A DNA stretch of 64,000 bases from an uncultured Alphaproteobacteria bacterium (GCA_902621725.1 CACNND010000005.1:21663-85662); one strand, 5' to 3'. Positions 35,989 to 44,517 are shown, counted from the stretch's first letter. Made by a program: numbers and translations. Notes: generated by a model not told the origin, from the sequence alone.

Positions 35989-37101
35989 ATGTGGAATTAT
36001 TTTAACCCTGTTGAAATTATCTTTGGAGAAAATAGATTTACAGAAGTGCATGATGCTCTTAAAAATAAGAACTACATCATAATCACTCATCCAGAAGAAA
36101 TTTTTAAAAAATATAGCGATGAATTAAAATCTTCTTCAAATCCACCTTTATCCATTATGACGGATGTTCAGCCTAATCCAGATTATAAGGATATTTTAGA
36201 GCTGCAAAATAAATTTTCTTCAATCAATGAATCGGTAGATTATATTTTAGCTATAGGTGGTGGCTCTGTTACAGATACAGCTAAAGCAATTGCTGCATTT
36301 AAAGATAAACAAGAATATCTAACAGATTTTGTTCGCAATAAAAAAAGTCCAAGAGTCGAAAATCCAATCAAGATTATTGCAATACCTACAACTTCAGGAA
36401 CATCAAGTGAGCTTACGTGTTGGGCCACAATATGGGATAAAGAAAAAAATAATAAATTATCTTTGACGCACAAATCTCTTTATGCAGAAAAAACAATTAT
36501 CGATCCATCTATTATGGTTGATAAGCCTTTAGGCTTGACCATTTCAACTGGTTTAGATGCTCTCTCCCATTCAATGGAAAGTATTTGGAATATTAATGCA
36601 AATCCAGTTTCTGCTTCTCATGCAATACAAGCATCAAAATTAGTATTAGAAAATTTACCACTTCTCACTAAAGATTTAAGAAATGTTGAATTACGCTCAA
36701 ACATTGCATTGGCGTGTGTTCATGCTGGTTTAGCGTTTTCCAATACGAAAACTGCTATTGCGCACAATCTATCATACCCTGTGACACTCAATTACGGTAT
36801 TCAGCATGGTATTGCTTGTTCATTTACTTTACCCATGATTACTAAAAGTATGGTTGGAATTGATAGTGTAGCTGAGGACAGACTAAAATTAATTTTTAAT
36901 AATAATCTTGAGAATGCTGCAGATCATCTGAGTGAATTTATGCGTTCTTTAGAGGTTCCTCTTAACTTAAATGAAATAAAAGTTCCTGTTCAAGAATGGA
37001 ATAATATAGTAGATGATGCGTTTTTAGGAGAAAGAGGTAAAAACTTTATTGGTAATAAAGAAGCCTTCATCTCTTCTGCTAAATCAATGGGACTTTATTA
37101 G
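35989..37101 (+). CDS. Iron-containing alcohol dehydrogenase, possibly phosphonoacetaldehyde reductase
   Basis: A 370-residue group III alcohol dehydrogenase. NAD-binding GGGSVTDTAKA; metal ligands expected in STGLDALSHSMES (Asp and His), AHNLSYPV (His) and GIQHGIACSF (His). Several family members interconvert phosphonoacetaldehyde and 2-hydroxyethylphosphonate, and the surrounding phosphonate genes make such a role plausible; other short aldehydes or alcohols are equally possible by motif. It is four bases after the MetE-like gene and two before the methyltransferase-like gene, so the three form one operon. Confidence 0.8.
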   Translation: MWNYFNPVEIIFGENRFTEVHDALKNKNYIIITHPEEIFKKYSDELKSSSNPPLSIMTDVQPNPDYKDILELQNKFSSINESVDYILAIGGGSVTDTAKAIAAFKDKQEYLTDFVRNKKSPRVENPIKIIAIPTTSGTSSELTCWATIWDKEKNNKLSLTHKSLYAEKTIIDPSIMVDKPLGLTISTGLDALSHSMESIWNINANPVSASHAIQASKLVLENLPLLTKDLRNVELRSNIALACVHAGLAFSNTKTAIAHNLSYPVTLNYGIQHGIACSFTLPMITKSMVGIDSVAEDRLKLIFNNNLENAADHLSEFMRSLEVPLNLNEIKVPVQEWNNIVDDAFLGERGKNFIGNKEAFISSAKSMGLY

Positions 37102-37103
37102 TA

Positions 37104-38210
37104 ATGAAAAAAAATTTCAGGTTTTATGATAACAGACAAAAATACTTATTATTTGTCACAACAACAAATGAAAAAAATCAAATTGCTGATGCGATACGTC
37201 CTCACGTAAATAAAATTAAACCTCAAAAACCTGGCATAAAAATATTTGATGCTGGTATGGGTGATGGTTCCTTACTTATGAATGTTATGCGTCAGTGCCA
37301 TGAGGCTAAGCCTAACGTACCTTTATTAGTTTGCACAAAAGAAATAAGCATAGAAGATGTAAGATTAGGTTTAGAAAAGTTACCCGATAGGTTTGTTGAG
37401 CATAAGAATACTGTTTTTGTCATTTCAAATCTACACTACGCCGAAGCCGCAAACTTAAAATCAAAAAATGAAGTTAAGCAGAAAAAAATTAATTGGAATA
37501 TTATTAAATTAAAAGGTGACACTTCTCTTGAATTTGCTCAACAATTAAGAAAACAAAATGAATTTTTAGAAAAAAAATGGAATATAGAAATTAATAAAAA
37601 GTCAGGTAACCATACTTATAAAGAGCCTTCAGTCATGGTTATCTACCGCGAAGATCAAGAATTTAATGTTAATGAATTAATACCTACCAAAAAAAAATCA
37701 GATAATAAATTTGATCTTATTATTGCTTCACAGCCTTATCGTTCAAGAATTTCAGCAGAAAAGAAATCAAAATATGTCATCGAACCAATGATTCGAGCGT
37801 TAAAATCAAAAGGGAAATTATTAACTATTCATGCTTCAGGAAAAGATCCTGCTAATGAAATAATTCGTAAAATTTGGCCAAAAGAGGACCCATTTCCTTC
37901 TCTTGGAAATAGTATCTTTTCTTATCTTAAGAAAAATTTAGATAAAGATTTATTAAGAAGATTATCTTTTGGAGAAAAAAGAATTATTAAATGTAAATTG
38001 AGAGCTCTACCAACAGAAATCAGTGGAGGTATAGCTACATCATTAGTTTTTTCTGCTTGGAATGCCTCCATATATGTCAATCAAATGGATGACGACAAAG
38101 TAATGAAAGTAGAAAAAACTAAAAACTATGAAAAAATTGTTCAAAAAATAGTTTCAAAAAATAAAGGCCTTTATTTCAACAATGAAATATTTGTAATCGA
38201 AAAAAAATAA
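37104..38210 (+). CDS. Putative class I SAM-dependent methyltransferase, unassigned
   Basis: I do not recognise this 368-residue protein as a named family. IKIFDAGMGDGSLL (about residues 45-58) looks like SAM-binding motif I, and FDLIIASQPYRS followed by ALKSKGKLLTIHASG resembles motifs IV and V of class I methyltransferases, so a methyltransferase fold is the best guess. A lysine-rich middle of about 90 residues separates these parts. It closes the MetE-like/Fe-ADH operon and faces the phosphodiesterase gene tail to tail with four bases between. Substrate unknown. Confidence 0.6.
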   Translation: MKKNFRFYDNRQKYLLFVTTTNEKNQIADAIRPHVNKIKPQKPGIKIFDAGMGDGSLLMNVMRQCHEAKPNVPLLVCTKEISIEDVRLGLEKLPDRFVEHKNTVFVISNLHYAEAANLKSKNEVKQKKINWNIIKLKGDTSLEFAQQLRKQNEFLEKKWNIEINKKSGNHTYKEPSVMVIYREDQEFNVNELIPTKKKSDNKFDLIIASQPYRSRISAEKKSKYVIEPMIRALKSKGKLLTIHASGKDPANEIIRKIWPKEDPFPSLGNSIFSYLKKNLDKDLLRRLSFGEKRIIKCKLRALPTEISGGIATSLVFSAWNASIYVNQMDDDKVMKVEKTKNYEKIVQKIVSKNKGLYFNNEIFVIEKK

Positions 38211-38214
38211 TTTT

Positions 38215-39003
38215 TTATTTAAACCAATTAACTTCTGTTTTTAAAAAATCCTCTGTATGAATAATTAAGGCGTCAGATCGAATTATTGCAACATTATAAT
38301 TTGTATCTGTATTAGCCGTTCCTAAACGATATTCATTTGAAAAGTTAGGTATTAGAGGAGACCAAGTACTTCTTGGGGAGGAAAAAGTAATACCACAATA
38401 AGAACCAGAACTTGTAATGTGTTGATGACCAAAAAAAATATGTTTTATTATCTTATTATTTTTCGTTAAAATTTTTTGAAACTCTTTTTTTTGTTGTAAT
38501 CCTATTCCATCACTTTCCTCTTTTACTAATGCCAGTGGATTATGATGCATAAAGATGTACGTATCCGTATTAGTTTTACCTAAAATATTATTTAACCATT
38601 CTTGCCTCTCTTCACAGTAATGTCCTTGGTGAGTATTAATTAGATTAGTATCTATAAAAATTAAACGTTTATTATCTATATCCTTAAAGTATTGAATAAA
38701 TCCATTTGGATCGGTTTCAATATTAGGAAAGTTTATTTTAAACTCATCTCTGTTATCATGATTACCTATAATGAGTTGAGGATTTAAATTCTTTGGCAGG
38801 CCTGCTTCATCAATGATTTTTATAAATAACTGATAAGAATCTTTATCTCCTAAGTCTGTAATATCACCAGTGATGGCAAATAAATCTGCATCACCATGAT
38901 TATTTTTTATATGACTTAATGCTTTTTTAAATTTACTGACAGGATCTATGCCATGAATCTTATCTATGTAAATATGAGGGTCTGAAAGGTGAATAATTTT
39001 CAT
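38215..39003 (-). CDS. Calcineurin-like phosphodiesterase (CpdA/GpdQ family)
   Basis: A 262-residue two-metal phosphodiesterase with no signal peptide. Metal motifs in order: LSDPHI, TGDITDLGD, IGNHDNRDEF, MHHNPL and GHQHIT. The family includes cyclic AMP phosphodiesterase CpdA and glycerophosphodiesterase GpdQ. In this setting, beside an Ugp-like importer, hydrolysis of imported glycerophosphodiesters is the attractive role, but cAMP hydrolysis cannot be excluded. It is 20 bases downstream of the AllA-like gene on the same strand, after phnW. Confidence 0.85.
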   Translation of the reverse strand: MKIIHLSDPHIYIDKIHGIDPVSKFKKALSHIKNNHGDADLFAITGDITDLGDKDSYQLFIKIIDEAGLPKNLNPQLIIGNHDNRDEFKINFPNIETDPNGFIQYFKDIDNKRLIFIDTNLINTHQGHYCEERQEWLNNILGKTNTDTYIFMHHNPLALVKEESDGIGLQQKKEFQKILTKNNKIIKHIFFGHQHITSSGSYCGITFSSPRSTWSPLIPNFSNEYRLGTANTDTNYNVAIIRSDALIIHTEDFLKTEVNWFK

Positions 39004-39023
39004 TATTAAATATAAATTTATGA

Positions 39024-39656
39024 TTAGATCGCAGTTTTAAAATAAATATATTTATTAAATTCCTCTTTTAAGTCGATGCTAACTCTTGCATGTACTTTAC
39101 CTTGTTTTCCTTGAAATGATTGTTTTTCTGTAACTGGAAACACACCTTCATGCCAAATATTTGGATGAATATATAAACCTTTTGATCCGTCACAATAAAA
39201 TGCTTTGAAATGTTCTGGTTCAATGTCGTCTGTTGGTAAGGCTAAAGGACAAATAAATGGTTTATTTTCTTCAGGAAAGAAAAGCTGACCTCCATCAGGA
39301 TGATAATTTGCATGCCATAAAAAAATTTTTGTTGGATCTGAATATTTATCTTTTTGTAATTCTTGATCAGGATTATTGGCATAGCCCAGTATATATTTTC
39401 CATCTACTTCATAATCGCTTTTATGTTGAACAGCATTATTTTGCCCATACAGCACGTCACCTTGCCACCAGGTATCAAAAGAACCTTCGGTAGTTCCACC
39501 TTCATTACCAGTTCCCTCTTCTATGTCGCGCCATCCTTGTTTTGGCCAAGTAACAATTTCAATATCACTATTTTCAAAACTATCGATTAAATACCCATAT
39601 CCTTTAAGATTTTCATTTGTTGCTTTAACTAAAGGTATTTCAATTTCTTTTGTCAT
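39024..39656 (-). CDS. AllA-like cupin (ureidoglycolate lyase-related), unknown role
   Basis: A 210-residue cupin-type protein resembling ureidoglycolate lyase: ATNENLKGYGYLIDSFE at the start, HANYHPDGGQLFFP, PEHFKAFYCDGSKGLYIHP and WHEGVFP, the last like the WHH block of AllA. It is longer than AllA (about 160) because of an insert rich in Gly/Glu (EGTGNEGGTTEG). No allantoin genes are near. It lies seven bases after phnW in the same operon, so a role in 2-AEP or phosphonate breakdown is more likely than purine catabolism. Exact reaction unknown. Confidence 0.65.
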   Translation of the reverse strand: MTKEIEIPLVKATNENLKGYGYLIDSFENSDIEIVTWPKQGWRDIEEGTGNEGGTTEGSFDTWWQGDVLYGQNNAVQHKSDYEVDGKYILGYANNPDQELQKDKYSDPTKIFLWHANYHPDGGQLFFPEENKPFICPLALPTDDIEPEHFKAFYCDGSKGLYIHPNIWHEGVFPVTEKQSFQGKQGKVHARVSIDLKEEFNKYIYFKTAI

Positions 39657-39663
39657 TATTTTG

Positions 39664-40761
39664 TTAGTTTAATGTTAATCCCAATTCAGTAACAACTTCT
39701 TTTACTGCTTTTATAGTATCCATCATGTCTTGTTCATCTAAATTACCAATACACCCAATTCTAAAAGTTTCTGCTACTGTTAGTTTTCCCGGATAAATTA
39801 AAAAATTTTTTTCACTAAGAGCATTATAAAACTTCTCAAAATTAAATTTAGGATCATCAGGTTGTTTAAAAGTAATAATAATTGGTGCTTGCAAATTATC
39901 AGGAAGTAATTGCTCAAATCCCAACTCTTTCATTCCATTACAAATAATTTCACAATTTTTTTTATATCTTTTACCTCTTCCTTTTACACCGCCTTGTTCT
40001 TTATGTTCTTCAATCGCTTGATTGAATGCAGCTAATACGTGTGTAGGAGGTGTAAATCGCCATTGTTTATTTTTTTCCATTGCTTGCCATTGATCATACA
40101 AGTCTAGACTTAATGAGTGACTATTGCCTTTTGCATTTTGAATAACTTCATTTTTAACAAGAATGAAACCAACACCTGGCACACCTTCTAAGCATTTGTT
40201 TGATGAAGCGGCTACAGCATCAAAAGTAATTGTTTTAGAACTTAAGGGTAATGCACCAAAGGCACTCATTGCATCGATGAACAGCGATAAATTTTTCATT
40301 TCAACTAATTTTGCAATGTCTTCAATAGGATTTAAAATACCCGATGTTGTTTCACAATATACAGCAAAGACGTGTGTTAAGTTGTTGCTATCAATTAACT
40401 CTTCAATTTTGTTGATGTCATGTACTTCATGTTCAGCAACTTCATATTCAATAAAATCTCTTCCTAAATAAGTGCACATTTTTTTCATTCTTTGTCCGTA
40501 AGCACCATTGATCAGAATTAGAATTTTAGAATCTTTTTGAGTAAGAGAGCTCACCATTGACTCTACAGCAAAAGTTCCACTTCCCTGCATTGGAACACAT
40601 TGATATTTATCTTCACCGTCTATTAATTTAACAAGAGAATCTCTAATTGATGCATTGAGATCAATAAATTTTGTATCTCTTGAACCCCAATCATGAAGCA
40701 TAGCCTCTTTTGTTGACATTGATGTCGTGAGAGGACCAGGGGTTAATAATTTTTTATCCAT
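39664..40761 (-). CDS. phnW: 2-aminoethylphosphonate--pyruvate transaminase
   Basis: PLP enzyme moving the amino group of 2-aminoethylphosphonate to pyruvate, giving phosphonoacetaldehyde and alanine. The 365-residue protein has the class V signature start LLTPGPLTTS, HDWGSRD, GSGTFAVE, and Lys189 in SSNKCLEGVPGVGF as the cofactor-binding lysine. Length and motifs match PhnW closely. It heads a minus-strand operon with the AllA-like and phosphodiesterase genes and is divergent from the PhnZ-like gene, with 88 bases between. Together with phnY and phnA it forms a full 2-AEP route. Confidence 0.95.
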   Translation of the reverse strand: MDKKLLTPGPLTTSMSTKEAMLHDWGSRDTKFIDLNASIRDSLVKLIDGEDKYQCVPMQGSGTFAVESMVSSLTQKDSKILILINGAYGQRMKKMCTYLGRDFIEYEVAEHEVHDINKIEELIDSNNLTHVFAVYCETTSGILNPIEDIAKLVEMKNLSLFIDAMSAFGALPLSSKTITFDAVAASSNKCLEGVPGVGFILVKNEVIQNAKGNSHSLSLDLYDQWQAMEKNKQWRFTPPTHVLAAFNQAIEEHKEQGGVKGRGKRYKKNCEIICNGMKELGFEQLLPDNLQAPIIITFKQPDDPKFNFEKFYNALSEKNFLIYPGKLTVAETFRIGCIGNLDEQDMMDTIKAVKEVVTELGLTLN

Positions 40762-40849
40762 TAAATATTTACTTAATAAATATTATTATAAATTTGATCA
40801 ATCTTATTAAAGTTGGAATTGAATTTATTTTCTAATAAGTTAATTATAA

Positions 40850-41425
40850 ATGAGAATGGAAGAAAATATCGTAGATTACCTCTTAGATCTTTTGAAAACA
40901 AAAGGCGCTGATATTCAATATGGTAATGAGGATGTGACCCAGCTTGAGCATGCACTCCAATGTGCTGAGCTTGCTGAAAAACATAAATTACCAGGACCAA
41001 CAATTGCTGCAGCATTACTGCATGATGTTGGCCACCTTATCTATGAGGACGGCGATCCCATTCATGAAGGCAAAGATGGTCATCATGAAAATTTAGGTGC
41101 TGATTTTTTAAAAAAATATTTTGGTGAGGATGTTATTTTACCAATTAGAGCACATGTTGATTCAAAAAGATATTTATCAAGTGTTGAAGAAGGTTATTAT
41201 GATAGTCTATCAGAAGCATCAAAACTTTCGTTAAAAGTTCAAGGTGGACCTTTCTCAAAAGAAGAAGCAGAAGCGTTTATCAGCAAACCTTTTATGGATG
41301 AAGCAGTAGAGCTTAGAAGATTTGATGACTTAGCAAAAGTTCTAGATAAAAAAACTCCCGATGTTGAACATTTCCGCCCCTATTTAGAAGAAGCAAGACA
41401 GTCTTTTTTAGCTAAACAAGCGTAA
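40850..41425 (+). CDS. phnZ: PhnZ-like HD-domain diiron oxygenase
   Basis: PhnZ uses a mixed-valence diiron centre to cleave 2-amino-1-hydroxyethylphosphonate into glycine and phosphate. The 191-residue protein has His34 (LEHALQ), His58-Asp59 (LLHDVGH), His79 (GHHE), His102 (RAHVDSKRYL) and Asp in LRRFDD, matching the HD ligand set. Tyr24 and Glu27 (YGNE) match the residues known to gate the substrate in PhnZ. Its usual partner, the PhnY* dioxygenase that hydroxylates 2-AEP, is not in this window, so its substrate source is open. Confidence 0.88.
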   Translation: MRMEENIVDYLLDLLKTKGADIQYGNEDVTQLEHALQCAELAEKHKLPGPTIAAALLHDVGHLIYEDGDPIHEGKDGHHENLGADFLKKYFGEDVILPIRAHVDSKRYLSSVEEGYYDSLSEASKLSLKVQGGPFSKEEAEAFISKPFMDEAVELRRFDDLAKVLDKKTPDVEHFRPYLEEARQSFLAKQA

Positions 41426-41950
41426 ATGCAATTTAGCAATTATGATTTTATTGACTCTAAGTCATTTGCAGGAAAAATTATATTAACTTCCTTTCCAGGT
41501 CTTAATTCTAATGGCTTATTTGATGAAAAAATTTTAGCAAACGAATTAGATATATTCAAAAATAACAATTGTAGTTCTGTTACTTCTTTTGTTGAAGATA
41601 GCGAATTTGAAAAATTGTGTGATAAAACTTTGTTTGTCAAAAATATTTATGAACATAAATTACATTGGTACCATTTACCCATTTATGACATGGGAGCACC
41701 AGACAAAGATTTTAAATATAAATGGGAAACAACAAAAGTTTTATTAAAGAACGAATTGATAGATGGAAAAAATATAGTTTTGCATTGCCGTGGAGGAAAA
41801 GGAAGAGCGGGAACTATCGCTGCTATTTTACTTATAGAATTTAATTATCCTAAACAAGAAGCAATCGATTTAGTTCGATCAAGACGAAAAGGTGCAATTG
41901 AATCTAAAATTCAAGAAGAATTTATTTTTGCTTATAGAGCCGTAAATTAA
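41426..41950 (+). CDS. Dual-specificity/tyrosine phosphatase-like protein (CX5R)
   Basis: A 174-residue protein with the cysteine phosphatase P-loop HCRGGKGRAG (Cys about 121) and an upstream general-acid candidate in YDMGAPD. The fold is that of small dual-specificity (CDKN3-like) phosphatases. It starts directly after the PhnZ-like stop, so the two are co-translated. Protein targets are possible, but the operon suggests a small organophosphate substrate. The 3' end overlaps the convergent pit gene by four bases. Confidence 0.82.
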   Translation: MQFSNYDFIDSKSFAGKIILTSFPGLNSNGLFDEKILANELDIFKNNNCSSVTSFVEDSEFEKLCDKTLFVKNIYEHKLHWYHLPIYDMGAPDKDFKYKWETTKVLLKNELIDGKNIVLHCRGGKGRAGTIAAILLIEFNYPKQEAIDLVRSRRKGAIESKIQEEFIFAYRAVN

Positions 41951-42999
41951 AAAGAAACTGTCAAATTAAAAATATTCTCTAGAATAAATAAAACTATCAA
42001 AGAAATTAATGCCGCTATTATAGGTAATGTCATCCAACCCAAAGAAATTCTACCAGCAATAGACCATTGTACTTCTTTACCACCTTTCAAAAGGCCTATT
42101 CCAATAACACCTCCAACAACAGCTTGCGAACTAGAAACAGGAACAAGTGGAATAGAAGGAAGATTAATAGATTGTAAAAAAGCACTTATACCCTGGGATG
42201 CAAATAAAAATAAAACTATAGAATGTGAAACAACAACAATAAAAGCTGCCACAGGCGACATCTTCAATAGATCGTTTCCTACTGTATACATTACTCTTTT
42301 AGAGTACGTAAAGACACCAACAGCAATTGCTAAACCACCCAGTAAAAATAATTGTTCTTTTGATGAAAAAATAAATAAGTTACCCATATTCACATCTGTG
42401 AAAGGAGAAATAGGTACAAACACTCCCATTACATTGGCAATATTATTTGCACCTAAACTATAAGCACCAAAAGCACCTGCTAAAAGTAAGGCTGTTCTTG
42501 TATAAGCATCCAGTCTTAAGATATGTAATTTTCTATTTAAAATAACTCTTTTTGTAAAAGTAAATAATCCCATTGCAATAATGCCAGCTATTATTGGACA
42601 CAGAATCCATGTGCTCAATATAGTTAATAAAACTTGAATATTAGTCGAAGATCCCGTGTATAAATTCCAACCAACAATTGCTCCTACAATTGCTTGTGTT
42701 GTAGAAACTGGCAAACCAACCTTTGTCATTAAGTAAACTGATATCCCTGCAGCTACACAGGCAGCGAATGCTCCAGGCAAAGCATTAATTGCACCAAGCT
42801 TTCCTAACGTTTCAGTTGTTCCTGCCCCACTTATAATCGCACCAAGAATTACAAAGACACTACAAATAATTGCTGCAGTTGTAAAACTAACCATTCGTGT
42901 TCCAACAGCAGTTCCGAAAACATTTGCAGCATCATTGGCACCAAGCGACCAACCTAAAAATAAACCACCAAGTAAAAAAATTAGAATTGTAATTTCCAT
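41947..42999 (-). CDS. pit: Inorganic phosphate transporter, PiT family
   Basis: Low-affinity phosphate carrier driven by an ion gradient, about ten membrane segments in 350 residues. The duplicated PiT signature appears as LGANDAANVFGTAVGTR near the N-terminus and LGANNIANVMGVFVP in the second half, with GLPVSTTQAIVGAIVG and PVSSSQAVVGGVIG as repeat partners. It follows the DUF47 gene by six bases; the pair is a standard unit. A high-affinity Pst system is encoded about 9 kb away. Confidence 0.93.
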   Translation of the reverse strand: MEITILIFLLGGLFLGWSLGANDAANVFGTAVGTRMVSFTTAAIICSVFVILGAIISGAGTTETLGKLGAINALPGAFAACVAAGISVYLMTKVGLPVSTTQAIVGAIVGWNLYTGSSTNIQVLLTILSTWILCPIIAGIIAMGLFTFTKRVILNRKLHILRLDAYTRTALLLAGAFGAYSLGANNIANVMGVFVPISPFTDVNMGNLFIFSSKEQLFLLGGLAIAVGVFTYSKRVMYTVGNDLLKMSPVAAFIVVVSHSIVLFLFASQGISAFLQSINLPSIPLVPVSSSQAVVGGVIGIGLLKGGKEVQWSIAGRISLGWMTLPIIAALISLIVLFILENIFNLTVSF

Positions 43000-43005
43000 T
43001 GAAAA

Positions 43006-43668
43006 TTAAACGGAACGTTTAATAGCGTAAATTTGAACCTCGTCAGCTATGTCTTCTGCTTGATCACAAATACGATCAATCTTCTCTACAAAATAACGAA
43101 GATGCATTTTTTGATCTAGAGCTAATTCAGAATCAAAAATTCTTCTTGCAAGTGCACTAAATTTTATATCTGATTCTTTTTCATAAAAAGTTACTTTATG
43201 AGCATTATCTCTAACAGATTTAATATCTCTAAAAAATGATCGGACAGTCAAACAAAGTGACTCAACACAGTTTACAACTGTCTCTGTTAACTCAATTAGA
43301 TCTTCATGAAATTCTTTTGGAAAATTAGGTTTTTGAATAGAGAAGTGATAACAATTTCCTTGGTACATTCCAATTAATTCGTCGATGTGTTCTAGAAGTC
43401 GTAACACATCACTTCTTGCATCTGGGATTAGTGTTTCTTCATAAAGAGTATGCTCAACATCTTTCGTAATTTTGTCGGCCTTACTTTCCATTTCTTTAAC
43501 TTTTTTAACCATTTCCTCAAATTTACCATTGGCGGAATGATTGAGATAAGTTGGAACTATCGATTTAAATACTAAGCCCACTTCAGAGACAATATCAACA
43601 AACTCATCAATTTCTCTTTCAAGCTTTTTGGTATCACCAAATAATGATGCACTTTTTAATCCAAACAT
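43006..43668 (-). CDS. DUF47 (PhoU-like) Pit accessory protein
   Basis: A 220-residue all-helical PhoU-like protein (TIGR00153/DUF47 group), with MESKADKITKDVEHTLYEETLIPDARSD-type helix containing the ExxxD metal-binding pattern and KIDRICDQAEDIADE at the C-terminus. These proteins pair with PiT carriers and are thought to control them. First gene of the operon; a candidate Pho box lies about 50 bases upstream. Confidence 0.9.
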   Translation of the reverse strand: MFGLKSASLFGDTKKLEREIDEFVDIVSEVGLVFKSIVPTYLNHSANGKFEEMVKKVKEMESKADKITKDVEHTLYEETLIPDARSDVLRLLEHIDELIGMYQGNCYHFSIQKPNFPKEFHEDLIELTETVVNCVESLCLTVRSFFRDIKSVRDNAHKVTFYEKESDIKFSALARRIFDSELALDQKMHLRYFVEKIDRICDQAEDIADEVQIYAIKRSV

Positions 43669-43718
43669 GGAGTGCTTATAGAACTTTTCAAAAAAAAAGA
43701 AAGAAATGTTAAATTTTT

Positions 43719-43736
43719 GTTACAATTTGATTAATA
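43719..43736 (-). promoter_or_regulatory. Candidate Pho box before the DUF47-pit operon
   Basis: On the minus strand TATTAAT, CAAA, TTGTAAC gives two half-sites at 11-base spacing. The second is identical to the half-sites before phoB and the UgpB-like gene. Distance to the DUF47 start codon is about 50 bases. Confidence 0.5.
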
Positions 43737-43791
43737 TCTTTATCTTTAAGTAAAGTGTAATATTCGCAATCTATAGAATTTAGGAGAAGAT

Positions 43792-44019
43792 ATGACAGAT
43801 TTATCAATTAATAGAATTAAGTGGTTTAGCACCGCGTTAATATTATCAGGAATATTATTAACCAATTTAAATGCCTATCCGATTAATATAATTATTCACG
43901 GCACAGGGGCTGTTGGTTGGTCAATTGTTGGTTATATGACAAAAGATCGAGCTCTTCTTACAAACTTTGGTTTACAGCTTCCACTATTTATTTTTGGTTA
44001 TATTTATTTGCTTTCATGA
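43792..44019 (+). CDS. Small two-helix membrane protein
   Basis: A 75-residue hydrophobic protein with an AGGAGAAG ribosome site in front of the ATG, so it is very likely translated. Hydrophobic segments are about 13-28 and 34-49, with a further hydrophobic stretch at the C-terminus. It may belong to a DUF6552-like group of small conserved alphaproteobacterial membrane proteins; I am unsure. Its stop overlaps the arsC start (ATGA), so it is co-expressed with arsenate reductase. Confidence 0.7.
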   Translation: MTDLSINRIKWFSTALILSGILLTNLNAYPINIIIHGTGAVGWSIVGYMTKDRALLTNFGLQLPLFIFGYIYLLS

Positions 44020-44435
44020 AAAATAAAAATATTCTTTTTATGTGTGTTGCTAATTCAGCAAGAAGTCAAATGGCTGAAGGAATTGCAAAAAAATTATATC
44101 CTAATTGTATTATTCAAAGTGCAGGATCAGTGCCAAAAGAGGTTAATCCCAATGCTATACTGGTTATGGGTGAAATCGATATTGACATATCAAAACATTA
44201 TTCAAAAGATTTTGAAAGTTTAGACAACAAATTCAGAGATGAACTAAATACCGTTTTTACGCTTTGTAAGGAAGAGGTATGTCCAGTTTTAAATTCTAAA
44301 GCTCAGATACTTTCAATTCCATTTGATGATCCTGCATCAGATCGTTTTAGTTCAAACCAATTAGATAAGTTTAGAGAAGTAAGAGATTCAATTTTTGATA
44401 AATTGAAAGAACTTAAAAATTTATTTGAGAATTAA
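44016..44435 (+). CDS. arsC: Arsenate reductase, low-molecular-weight phosphatase type
   Basis: Reduces arsenate to arsenite. The ORF track begins at 43917, but ATG 44016 overlaps the preceding stop and gives MKNKNILFMCVANSARSQMAEG, the proper start; 139 residues. The P-loop is Cys10-VANSA-Arg16, and Cys84/Cys89 in LCKEEVC are the resolving pair of the thioredoxin-linked ArsC family; a plain tyrosine phosphatase would lack them. Its placement among phosphate transporters fits arsenate entering by Pst/Pit. No ArsB/Acr3 pump is present, but an aquaporin is encoded 4 kb away. Confidence 0.88.
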   Translation: MKNKNILFMCVANSARSQMAEGIAKKLYPNCIIQSAGSVPKEVNPNAILVMGEIDIDISKHYSKDFESLDNKFRDELNTVFTLCKEEVCPVLNSKAQILSIPFDDPASDRFSSNQLDKFREVRDSIFDKLKELKNLFEN

Positions 44436-44517
44436 TGAAGTTAAAAATTAATTAAATTTATAAAAACTTAATATTCTATTAACACATCTGTAAAAAATAA
44501 AATTTAAATACTCTTTA

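Noticed and set aside
40762-40849. Possible Pho box between phnW and phnZ
   Set aside because: ACTTAAT and ATTATTA at 11-base spacing are seen, but no TTGTAA- or CTGTAA-like half-site; indistinguishable from AT-rich background.
40773-41015. ORF on the minus strand across the phnW-phnZ gap
   Set aside because: It is a shadow of the PhnZ-like gene; the protein has no domain-like pattern and lies antisense to strongly conserved HD motifs.
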